A DNA stretch of 64,000 nt from Gemmatimonadota bacterium (lineage in GTDB: Bacteria; Gemmatimonadota; Gemmatimonadetes; Gemmatimonadales; Gemmatimonadaceae): contig JAQBPX010000027.1 of NCBI GenBank assembly GCA_028287305.1, positions 62,001-126,000 of the forward strand, written 5' to 3'. A program made the translations under genes and the position numbers. Numbering within the stretch: the first letter of the stretch is position 1; every line of letters starts with the position of its first letter. Below, piece by piece: positions 25,780 to 34,214 of this stretch. The notes beneath the pieces were generated by a model, which worked only from the letters and a program-made list of their open reading frames with translations, had not been told where the DNA came from and searched no databases.

Positions 25780-26516
25780 AGGACGAGGCGCAGCTGGAGC
25801 TGCAGGCAGTGAAGGCGCAGGGCAGGGCGCCGCTCCTGTCTCGCAAGCTCACGCTCGCGCTCTGGGGGATCGGCGCGCTGATGCTGCTCGCGTCTCCGCT
25901 CTGGGGGCCCAGGGTGCTGGCGCACAGCCGATTCTTTCGCGTGCGGCGCGTGGTCATCGAGGGCACGCGCTACCTGCAGCCCAGTGACATTCTCCAGCGG
26001 CTGAACGTCGATACCATGGCGAGTGTCTGGGATCCCGCCGGGCCGCTGGAGCGTCGCGTCGCGGAGCACCCGCAGGTGCAGGAGGTGCACGTGCGGCGCC
26101 GCCTGCCCAGCACGCTGGTGGTCGAGATCACGGAGCACCTGCCCGTGGCCCTCGTTCCGGCAGTCGGCGGGTTCAGGGCGTACGACGATCGTGGAGTCGC
26201 GCTGCCCATCGATCCGGCCACCACCCCGGTGGACGCGCCGATCCTCCTCCAGCGCGACGACGTGATTCTTCGGCTCCTCGGGCGTCTCCGCATTGGGGCC
26301 CCGAAGCTGTACGACCGCATCAGCGCCGTGCGTCGCGTGGAAGGAAACGAGCTGCTCTTCACGCTCGCCACCCTTCCGGTGCGCGCAATGGCCGACGTGA
26401 CCGTGGACCGCCTCACCGAGCTGTACCCCGTGGAGCAGGACCTCGCGCAGCGGCACCTGGCCGTGGCGGAGCTGGATCTGAGATTCAGGGACCAAGTGAT
26501 CGCCCGACTCCCATGA
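25776..26516 (+). CDS. ftsQ: Cell-division protein FtsQ (POTRA)
   Basis: A 246-aa bitopic protein: cytoplasmic start, transmembrane helix at about residues 27-45 (TLALWGIGALMLLASPLWG), then a POTRA domain (FFRVRRVVIEGTRYLQPSDILQ, VQEVHVRRRLPSTLVVEITEH) and the FtsQ beta domain. FtsQ recruits FtsL/FtsB to the divisome. The GTG start overlaps the murC stop (GTGA) and its stop overlaps ftsA (ATGA). Confidence 0.9.
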   Translation: MKDEAQLELQAVKAQGRAPLLSRKLTLALWGIGALMLLASPLWGPRVLAHSRFFRVRRVVIEGTRYLQPSDILQRLNVDTMASVWDPAGPLERRVAEHPQVQEVHVRRRLPSTLVVEITEHLPVALVPAVGGFRAYDDRGVALPIDPATTPVDAPILLQRDDVILRLLGRLRIGAPKLYDRISAVRRVEGNELLFTLATLPVRAMADVTVDRLTELYPVEQDLAQRHLAVAELDLRFRDQVIARLP

Positions 26517-27769
26517 ACACTGAACGCCTCGTCGCCGGACTCGACATCGGCTCGGCCAAGACGACCGTGCTCATCGCCGAAGTGGTCGGCGACCTCCCGA
26601 AGCACCCCACCATCAAGGTGCTGGGCGTGGGGCAGGCCCGCACCACCGGCATGCGCCGCGGCGTGGTGTCGGACATCGAGGAGACCACGCGCTCCATCCG
26701 CAAGGCGCTGCAGGATGCCGAGCGCATGGCCGGGGTGCAGGTGCAGGAGGTGTACGCCGGCATCGCGGGCGAGCACGTGCAGGCGATGATCAGCAAGGGG
26801 ATCGTGGCCGTGAGCGGCGACGAGATCGCGAAGGGCGACGTGGACCGCGCGAACGAAGTGGCGCGCGCCCAGTCCATCCCGCAGGATCGCGAGCTGCTGC
26901 ACGCCATTCCGCAGGAGTACACCGTCGACAAGGACACCGGCATCCGCGACCCCATCGGGATGAGCGGCATGCGCCTGGAGACGGAGATGTACCTGGTGAC
27001 CATCGGCAGCTCGCCGGCGCTCAACCTGCGCAAGAGCGTGGAGCGCGCGGGCTACAAGGTGCGCGAGCTGGTGCTCGAGCCCCTGGCGAGCGCGCTGGCC
27101 GTGCTCACCGAGGACGAAAAGGAGCTGGGCGTGGCGCTCGTGGAAATGGGCGCCGGCACCACCGACATCGCCGTGTTCCACGAGGGCAAGATCAGGCACC
27201 TCGGCACGATCGCGTTCGGCGGCAACAACGTGACCAGCGACATCGTGCACGGGCTTGGCGTCACGCAGGCGGACGCCGAGCGGATCAAGGAGCGCTACGG
27301 CTGCGCCTACGAGCCGCTGGTGGACCCGAGCGACGTGATCCAGCTGCCCAGCACCGTGGCGCAGGGCGATCGCCAGATTCCGCGGGAGCTGCTGGCGCAC
27401 ATCATCCACCAGCGGATGGATGAGATCTTCGACCTGGTGCAGCGCGACGTGAGCGCCGCGGGCTACGCGGGCAGGTTGAGCGCCGGGGTGGTGCTCACCG
27501 GCGGCGCGGCCGCGATGCAGGGTGCGGGCGAGCTCGCGAGCGACGTGTTCGGCACGGGCGTGCGCGTGGGATCCCCCGCGGAGAACATCGGCGGGCTCTC
27601 CGACTCGGTGGAGGCCCCGCGGTTTGCCACGGTGGTGGGACTGGCGCAGTACGCCGCGCATCGCGTGGCGCTCGGCGCCAGCTCGAGCGCCAAGCGGCCG
27701 AAGGTCGCAGGGCCCGGGCTCGAGGGTATCACGCAGAAAGTGAAATTCTGGCTGCAGGACTTCTTCTGA
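26513..27769 (+). CDS. ftsA: Cell-division actin homologue FtsA
   Basis: A 418-aa actin-fold ATPase that tethers FtsZ filaments to the membrane. Signatures: LVAGLDIGSAKTTVLIAEV (phosphate 1), the 1C domain around YAGIAGEHVQAMISKG, LVEMGAGTTDIAVF (phosphate 2) and SAGVVLTGGAAAMQG (adenosine). The C-terminus KVKFWLQDFF is an amphipathic membrane-targeting helix. It overlaps ftsQ by 4 nt. Unusually, ftsZ does not follow directly; a glycosyltransferase gene lies between. Confidence 0.96.
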   Translation: MNTERLVAGLDIGSAKTTVLIAEVVGDLPKHPTIKVLGVGQARTTGMRRGVVSDIEETTRSIRKALQDAERMAGVQVQEVYAGIAGEHVQAMISKGIVAVSGDEIAKGDVDRANEVARAQSIPQDRELLHAIPQEYTVDKDTGIRDPIGMSGMRLETEMYLVTIGSSPALNLRKSVERAGYKVRELVLEPLASALAVLTEDEKELGVALVEMGAGTTDIAVFHEGKIRHLGTIAFGGNNVTSDIVHGLGVTQADAERIKERYGCAYEPLVDPSDVIQLPSTVAQGDRQIPRELLAHIIHQRMDEIFDLVQRDVSAAGYAGRLSAGVVLTGGAAAMQGAGELASDVFGTGVRVGSPAENIGGLSDSVEAPRFATVVGLAQYAAHRVALGASSSAKRPKVAGPGLEGITQKVKFWLQDFF

Positions 27770-27786
27770 TCGTGCGAGGCACGATC
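27768..27786 (+). other. Hairpin at the ftsA stop codon
   Basis: GATCGTGC and GCACGATC form an 8-bp perfect stem with a 3-nt GAG loop, overlapping the last bases of ftsA. There is no T run. It could end, pause or protect the ftsA message. Confidence 0.5.
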
Positions 27787-27816
27787 GGAAGGAGCAGCTG
27801 TCTCATGGCTGGATGA
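27787..27816 (+). promoter_or_regulatory. Shine-Dalgarno and possible 3-codon leader (MAG-stop) before the GT2 gene
   Basis: GGAAGGAG (27787-27794) is 10 nt before an ATG at 27805, whose frame is Met-Ala-Gly-stop. That TGA overlaps the glycosyltransferase ATG at 27813 as ATGA. The Shine-Dalgarno sequence is 18 nt from 27813, too far for direct use, so reinitiation from the tiny leader is possible. Confidence 0.4.
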
Positions 27817-28682
27817 CTGGCGTCATTCCGCCCGCGCCGGACACGATCACCGTGATGCTGCCGGTGAAGCACTATCACGACCGCTTCCTCCTCGAGGCCG
27901 TGGAGTCGGTGTTCGCGCAGTCGTCGGATCGCTGGCTGCTGCTGGTGATCGTCCATCCGGAGGCGGAGGCGCCGCTCCGGGCGCTCCTCGCCGGCCCGCT
28001 GCTCGACCCGCGCGTGAGCTTCGTGCGCGGCACCGGGGAGGGGCTTGGTGCAGCCTTCAACACGGGCATGCGCGCGGCGCGCACGGAGTTCGTCTCGATC
28101 CTGCTCGGCGACGACCTCTGGGAGCCGCGCGCGATCGCGGCGGTGCAGGAGGCGATGGCCGAGCATCCGGAGGTGGACTTCTTTCACAGCGCGCGGCGAA
28201 TCGTGAGCGACGACCTGACGCCCATCAGCTCCGTATACGGCGCGCAGGAGTCGTTCGAGCCCGGCGACTTCGTGTTCAGGTCGCCGGTCAAGCACCTGCT
28301 CTGCTGGCGGCGGAGCCTCGCGCTGTCATTCGGCGGCATGGACGAATCGCTCGCGAACGTCGGCGTGGACGACCATGACTTCCCCTGGCTCATGGCCGAC
28401 CATGGCGCGCGCTTCCAGGCGATCCAGGAGTGCCTGTACGTCTATCGTGATCACAGGGAGGGCTACCGGCTCACGACCCACATCCCGCGGAGCGTGCACC
28501 TGCGCGAGCAGCGCCGGGTGCTCGAGAAGCATGGAGTGGCCGAGCCGCTGATCCGGAAGCGGCTGCGCGACGCGAAGCGCGGCTACCTTCGCGAATGCCT
28601 GTACCGGAACGAGCTGCATGCGCGGCTGTGGCAGTGGCTTGGGATTGGGCCGTCGGCGCCGTGGAGGCAGCAGTACCGATGA
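27813..28682 (+). CDS. Family 2-like glycosyltransferase inserted between ftsA and ftsZ
   Basis: A 289-aa cytoplasmic protein with a GT-A fold start: DTITVMLPVKHYHDRFLLEAVESVFAQ, then GLGAAFNTGMRAARTEFVSILLGDDLWEP (GDD as the metal/nucleotide motif) and FGGMDESLANVGVDDHDFPW as the acceptor-side acidic region. The C-terminal third is basic (REQRRVLEKHGVAEPLIRKRLRDAKRGYLR), suggesting membrane-surface contact. Substrate unknown. Its placement inside the division cluster suggests a link to envelope glycan at septation or a neutral insertion. Base composition matches the neighbours. Confidence 0.8.
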   Translation: MTGVIPPAPDTITVMLPVKHYHDRFLLEAVESVFAQSSDRWLLLVIVHPEAEAPLRALLAGPLLDPRVSFVRGTGEGLGAAFNTGMRAARTEFVSILLGDDLWEPRAIAAVQEAMAEHPEVDFFHSARRIVSDDLTPISSVYGAQESFEPGDFVFRSPVKHLLCWRRSLALSFGGMDESLANVGVDDHDFPWLMADHGARFQAIQECLYVYRDHREGYRLTTHIPRSVHLREQRRVLEKHGVAEPLIRKRLRDAKRGYLRECLYRNELHARLWQWLGIGPSAPWRQQYR

Positions 28683-28789
28683 CGCGGGATGGGAAAGTTT
28701 TGAACATCATAAATCTGATTACGCAAGAGAAATTTGTGCACAACTCACATGTACTCTTTTTCACGATGGGTCGTCATTTCGAGGACTAG
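28679..28789 (+). other. Possible 36-aa frame in AT-rich block before ftsZ (doubtful)
   Basis: A frame beginning MTRDGKVLNIINL overlaps the glycosyltransferase stop as ATGA and ends at TAG (28787-28789). Its codons do not show the G/C third-position bias of every other gene here. By my count, bases 28691-28790 are 39 percent G+C. I regard the block as more likely regulatory than coding. Confidence 0.2.
28734..28743. promoter_or_regulatory. DnaA-box-like palindrome upstream of ftsZ
   Basis: TTGTGCACAA is a perfect 10-bp palindrome. Read on either strand it matches the DnaA box TTWTNCACA at 8 of 9 positions (G for A/T at position 3). It lies in the AT-rich block 140 nt before the ftsZ start. 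The site is visible; DnaA binding is inference. Confidence 0.35.
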
Positions 28790-28808
28790 TCGGAAGGTCT
28801 CGAAGCGT

Positions 28809-28814
28809 TATATT
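28809..28814 (+). promoter_or_regulatory. -10 box for ftsZ
   Basis: TATATT, 68 nt before the ftsZ ATG. No good -35 is seen at the normal distance. It gives ftsZ its own transcript with a leader, unlike the leaderless genes elsewhere in the window. Confidence 0.5.
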
Positions 28815-28882
28815 CTCCGAGCCTTTCCCTGCCTGTCGCCCGCCATGATTTCGTCGTTCCCACCCGTGGAGTTCCGACCGCA

Positions 28883-30069
<1,187 letters not shown>

Positions 30070-30073
<4 letters not shown>

Positions 30074-31326
30074 AGTACCGCAGCGCACGCGCCGTCACCT
30101 ACGCGGTGGTGGCGTCACTGGCAGTCGCCGCGATTCGCCTTACGCCGCCCGTCGAGGACCGACCGGCGGCGGACGTGCTTTCGGCCCTGCGCATCGCGCC
30201 CTCGTGGCGCCTGCACGTGGATACCCTGGGCCGCGGCGAGTCGCTGCGCTCCCTCCTGGCTCGCGGTGGCGTGAGCCAGCTCGTGGCTGACGAGGCGCTG
30301 CGCGCCGCCAGCCGCCTGGACCCGCGTCGCATCCCGGCCGGCATGCCCGTGCGCATCCGACAGGAAAATCCGGACTCCACGCCCTCCGAGATCACGCTCC
30401 AGCTCTCGCTCGACCGCTTCCTGCACCTCCGTCGCACCGCCACCGGCTGGACGGAGACCGAGGAGAAACTCGCATGGAAGACGGATACCGTGCTCGTGGC
30501 GGGCACGATCAGCTCCACGCTCTACGCCGCCATGGACGAGGGGGCCCGAGAGCTTCCCGCCGGCGCGCGCCAGCAGCTCACGTGGTCGCTCGCGGACATC
30601 TTCGAGTATCACGTGGACATGAGCCGCGACCTCCAGCAGGGCGACGCGTTCCGCGTGCTCGCCGAGCGCTCGATCGCCCCCACGGGCGCCGTGCGGATGG
30701 GCCGCATCCTCGCCGCCACGCTCACGACCAGCGGCAGCGAGCACCAGGCGGTGCGCTTCGGGAAGGCCGACGGGCGCGGTGAATACTTCGATGGGCAGGG
30801 GAAGTCGCTGCGCGCCGCATTCCTGCGCGCACCGCTGGAGTTCCGCCGGATCTCCAGCGTGTTCGGCATGCGCTTCCACCCGATCCTTCGCACCTGGCGC
30901 CAGCACAAGGGCACCGACTACGCGGCCACTACCGGCACGCCGGTGCGCGCCATCGGTGACGCGGTCGTCTCGCGCGCCGGCTGGTCCAATGGCTACGGCA
31001 ACCTGCTCGAGCTGCGCCACCCCAACGGGTACGTCACGCGCTACGGGCACATGCGCGCCTTTGCCAGGGGCGTCCGCACCGGCGCACACGTCTCCATCGG
31101 CCAGACCGTGGGCTACGTGGGCACCACCGGCATGAGCACGGCGCCGCACCTGCACTTCGAGGTGCTGGTGAATGGCGCGCAGCGCGACCCCCGCACAGCG
31201 CTGCGCGCGACGGGTGGCTTCCCGATCGCCGGCGCCGATCGCGGCGCGTTCGAGTCGCTGCGCACGCGCCTCCTCGCGCAGCTCGACGGCGCAGCCGCCG
31301 GCTCGGTCCGCGTCGCCTCGCGCTGA
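30070..31326 (+). CDS. M23-family murein endopeptidase coupled to ftsZ
   Basis: A 418-aa envelope protein. It starts at TTG (TTGA overlap with the ftsZ stop). An N-terminal hydrophobic helix (about 8-24) acts as signal anchor. An OapA/LysM-like region ([18 protein letters not shown]) and a middle domain (about 115-240) follow. The C-terminal LytM domain has [19 protein letters not shown] with H279 and D283, and HLHFE with H360 and H362. All zinc and catalytic positions are retained, so it should be an active DD-endopeptidase like MepM rather than an EnvC-type activator. Operon position suggests a septal role (inference). Confidence 0.9.
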
Positions 31327-31360
31327 CGCGATCCTTACCTCGCCGGGGCGTGCGCCGCGC

Positions 31361-31366
31361 TAACCT
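31361..31366 (+). promoter_or_regulatory. -10 box for the vWA-like gene (leaderless)
   Basis: TAACCT, 6 nt before the ATG at 31373, with no Shine-Dalgarno sequence. The -35 is not clear. Confidence 0.45.
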
Positions 31367-31372
31367 TCGCGC

Positions 31373-33187
31373 ATGACGCCCTGGCTCCTCGCCCTGCTCG
31401 CCGGCGCACTCGCCGCCGCGCTGCAGTACGCGACCGCCGGCGACATTCCCCTGGCGCGCCGCCTCGTGCCCGCGGCGCTGCGCGCCCTGGCCGTCACGCT
31501 GATCGTCGCGCTGCTGCTCGATGCACCCGCTGCCCGCGCCACCGCCGCGCGCCCCTGGGCAGCGCTCGACGCCTCGGCCAGCATGACCCGCGCTGGTGAT
31601 GTCGCGGCATTCTCCGCTGCCCGCGTAAAGGCCGAGGCAGCGGGCGCGGAGAGCGTCTTCGTGTTCGGCGACAGCGTGCGACCCGCCGCCGCCGCCGCCG
31701 CGGCCGCCGCCACCGACTCGCGCTCGAGCGTGCGCGACATGGTCGAGCGCGCCTCTGCATCCGGCCGGCGCCTGGTGGTGGTCACCGACGGTGAGCTACC
31801 CGACGGCGACGCCCTCTCCTCGCTCGCTGCCGGCTCACGCGTCGAACTCGTGGCGCACGCCGCGCGCCCGGACGCCGCCGTCTCATCGCTCGAGGCCCCA
31901 CGGGCACTGGTGGCGGGAGACTCGCTCGTGGTGACCGCCACGATCGTCGCCGGCAGCGCTCCCGTGCCCGCCGGTCGCGTCGCATTGCTCCTCGGTGCGC
32001 AGGTGGTGGCGGAGCAGCCCCTCGCCGCCATGGCTGCGGCCACCGAGCGGCGCGTCACGCTGCGCACCGTCGCGCGGGTTGGCGAGGGTACTTCCGCCCT
32101 GCGCGTGGCCTTGCGCGTCGCAGGGGATGCAGAGCCCCACAATGACACGCTCGGCCTCGGCATCGACATCGCGAAGGCGGTCGGCGCGGTGGTGGTCTCC
32201 ACGAGCCCCGACGAGGACGTGCGCTTCGCCGCATCGGTGCTGCGCGGCGCGCTCGCGCTGCCCGTGCGCGGCTACCTGCAGGTGGCGCCCGGCGCCTGGC
32301 GCGTGGAAGGCTCGCTGGCGCCGGTGTCGCTGGCGGACGTGCGCGCGGCGTTGCGCGATGCGCCGCTCGCCGTGCTGCACGGCGACACCAGCGCCTTCGG
32401 CGCGACGCAGGCCGCGACTCGCGCGCCGCTGGTGTTGATGCCCACTGGACCGGGCGACGATGACGAGTGGTACGCCGCCGCTGCGCCCACGTCTCCACTC
32501 GCGCCGGCGCTGGGCTCGATGCCGTGGGACAGCCTGCCGCCGCTCACGGTGGCGCGCGTGGCGCCGCGCGGACAGTTCACGGTGCTCGAACTGCGGCGCG
32601 GCGCGAGCGAGGATCGTCGCGCCGCGATCACCGGCGAGGACTCACCGCGCCGCGCGATCACCGTGGCGGTCGCGGGACTCTGGCGATGGAAGTTTCGCGG
32701 CGGCACGAGTGGCGACGCGTACACCGCGCTCTGGGGCGGGATCTTCGACTGGCTCGCGCAGCAGCGCGCCGACCGCCGCGCCGCGCTGCCCGAGGACGGC
32801 ACCTGGCGCGCCGGTGAGCCGCTTCGCTGGCGACGTGGAAGCGCGTCCGATTCCGCGGTGACCGTCGTGCTGCGGTCGCGCGGCTCGAGCGGCGCTCGCG
32901 CCGATACGATCCGGCTGCACTTCGCCGAGGGCAGTACGAGCGTGGAAAGCGCGGGCGTGGCCGCGGGCGAATGGGACGTGGACGTAGCCGGAGGTCATTC
33001 CACGCTCGTCGTGAACGCGTCGCGCGAGCTCCTCCCCGGGCGAGTGACGGTGACGGCGGGTCCGGTGGGCAGCGGGTCGGCCACCGGCGATGCGCCGCGA
33101 CTGCGCGACCATGGATGGGCGTTCGCCTTTGCAATCCTCGCGCTGTGCGGCGAATGGCTGCTGCGACGCAAGGCCGGGATGCGCTAG
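31373..33187 (+). CDS. vWA-like membrane protein, unknown function
   Basis: A 604-aa protein. Two hydrophobic segments lie near the N-terminus (about 3-20 and 33-50). A MIDAS-like DASAS stretch follows (about residue 64) with alternating strands (AESVFVFGDSVRP, RRLVVVTDGELPDGDAL), as in BatA/BatB-type von Willebrand A proteins. The central part is a long Ala/Arg-rich extracytoplasmic region and a last hydrophobic helix (WAFAFAILALCGEWLL) precedes the basic end. I do not recognise the exact family. It is placed after the division cluster and before ftsY with its own promoter. Confidence 0.65.
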   Translation: MTPWLLALLAGALAAALQYATAGDIPLARRLVPAALRALAVTLIVALLLDAPAARATAARPWAALDASASMTRAGDVAAFSAARVKAEAAGAESVFVFGDSVRPAAAAAAAAATDSRSSVRDMVERASASGRRLVVVTDGELPDGDALSSLAAGSRVELVAHAARPDAAVSSLEAPRALVAGDSLVVTATIVAGSAPVPAGRVALLLGAQVVAEQPLAAMAAATERRVTLRTVARVGEGTSALRVALRVAGDAEPHNDTLGLGIDIAKAVGAVVVSTSPDEDVRFAASVLRGALALPVRGYLQVAPGAWRVEGSLAPVSLADVRAALRDAPLAVLHGDTSAFGATQAATRAPLVLMPTGPGDDDEWYAAAAPTSPLAPALGSMPWDSLPPLTVARVAPRGQFTVLELRRGASEDRRAAITGEDSPRRAITVAVAGLWRWKFRGGTSGDAYTALWGGIFDWLAQQRADRRAALPEDGTWRAGEPLRWRRGSASDSAVTVVLRSRGSSGARADTIRLHFAEGSTSVESAGVAAGEWDVDVAGGHSTLVVNASRELLPGRVTVTAGPVGSGSATGDAPRLRDHGWAFAFAILALCGEWLLRRKAGMR

Positions 33188-33245
33188 CGGGCGTTGCCAT
33201 GCTCCGGGGTGCGGGTTGATGCGTCGAGCCCGGCGCCCGCGACCA

Positions 33246-33251
33246 TTAGAT
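33246..33251 (+). promoter_or_regulatory. -10 box for ftsY (leaderless)
   Basis: TTAGAT, 6 nt before the ftsY ATG at 33258. The predicted start point coincides with the start codon. Confidence 0.45.
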
Positions 33252-33257
33252 TTGGGG

Positions 33258-34190
33258 ATGCGCCTGTTCCGCAAGACTGGAGACACGCCGAAGCGCTCGC
33301 TCTGGCAGAAGATCAAGGACGTCGCCCTCACGGACGTCGCGGTCATCGCGAAGGGCGGCGTGCGCGAGGGGTCACTCGAGGTGCTCGAGCAGCTGTTGCT
33401 CGAGGCGGATTTCGGGGTGCCGGTCACGCTGCGCCTGGTGGAGGAGGTCGAGCGCCTCGCGCGCCGCGGCCTCGTGAAGACCGACGACCAGTTTCGCGAG
33501 GCGCTGCGCGAGGGCGTCGAGCGCGCGCTGCGCACGGGCAATGCGGACCCGCAACTCGTGCTGCCGCTCGAGCGCCCGGCGGTGATCCTGGTCGCGGGCG
33601 TGAATGGCGCCGGCAAGACGACGTTCATCGGGAAGCTCGCGTCGCGCTACGCGCGGGACGGAAAAACGGTCCTCGTTGCCGCCGGCGACACCTTTCGCGC
33701 CGGCGCCATTGGCCAGCTGCAGCTGTGGGCCATCCGCGCCGGCGCCGAGTTCGTGAGCGGCAGGCCCGGTGGCGATCCCGCCGCCGTCGCCTACGATGCG
33801 ATCGACGCGGCCGTGGCGCGCAGCGTGGACATCGTCATCGTGGACACCGCGGGCCGGCTGCACACCAGCGACGACCTCATGGAGGAGCTCCGCAAGGTCG
33901 CGCGCGTGATCGCGAAGCGGCTCCCCGGTGCGCCGCACGAGACGCTGCTCGTGCTCGACGGCACCATCGGGCAGAACGCCATCCAGCAGGCGAGGACGTT
34001 CAGCAGCGTGGTGCCGATCACCGGGCTGGTGGTCACCAAGCTCGATGGCACCGCGCGCGGCGGCGTGGTGGTGGCGGTGCACGAGGCGCTGGACGTGCCC
34101 GTGAAGTTCCTCGGCATCGGCGAGGGCGCCGACGACCTCGTGGCCTTCGACGCCGCGGAGTTCTCGCGGGAGCTGCTCAGCGACGAGTGA
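33258..34190 (+). CDS. ftsY: Signal-recognition-particle receptor FtsY
   Basis: A 310-aa SRP GTPase that docks SRP-ribosome complexes at the membrane. The helical N domain (residues about 15-100) is followed by the NG GTPase: GVNGAGKTT at 114-122, DTFRAGAIGQLQLW, VDTAGRLHTSDDLMEEL, TKLDGTARGG and the closing FLGIGEGADDLVAFD. It lacks the long acidic A domain of E. coli FtsY, as in many bacteria. The ATG follows a -10 box. Confidence 0.96.
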   Translation: MRLFRKTGDTPKRSLWQKIKDVALTDVAVIAKGGVREGSLEVLEQLLLEADFGVPVTLRLVEEVERLARRGLVKTDDQFREALREGVERALRTGNADPQLVLPLERPAVILVAGVNGAGKTTFIGKLASRYARDGKTVLVAAGDTFRAGAIGQLQLWAIRAGAEFVSGRPGGDPAAVAYDAIDAAVARSVDIVIVDTAGRLHTSDDLMEELRKVARVIAKRLPGAPHETLLVLDGTIGQNAIQQARTFSSVVPITGLVVTKLDGTARGGVVVAVHEALDVPVKFLGIGEGADDLVAFDAAEFSRELLSDE

Positions 34191-34214
34191 TCGCGTGCCG
34201 GTGAGGTCGCGCCC

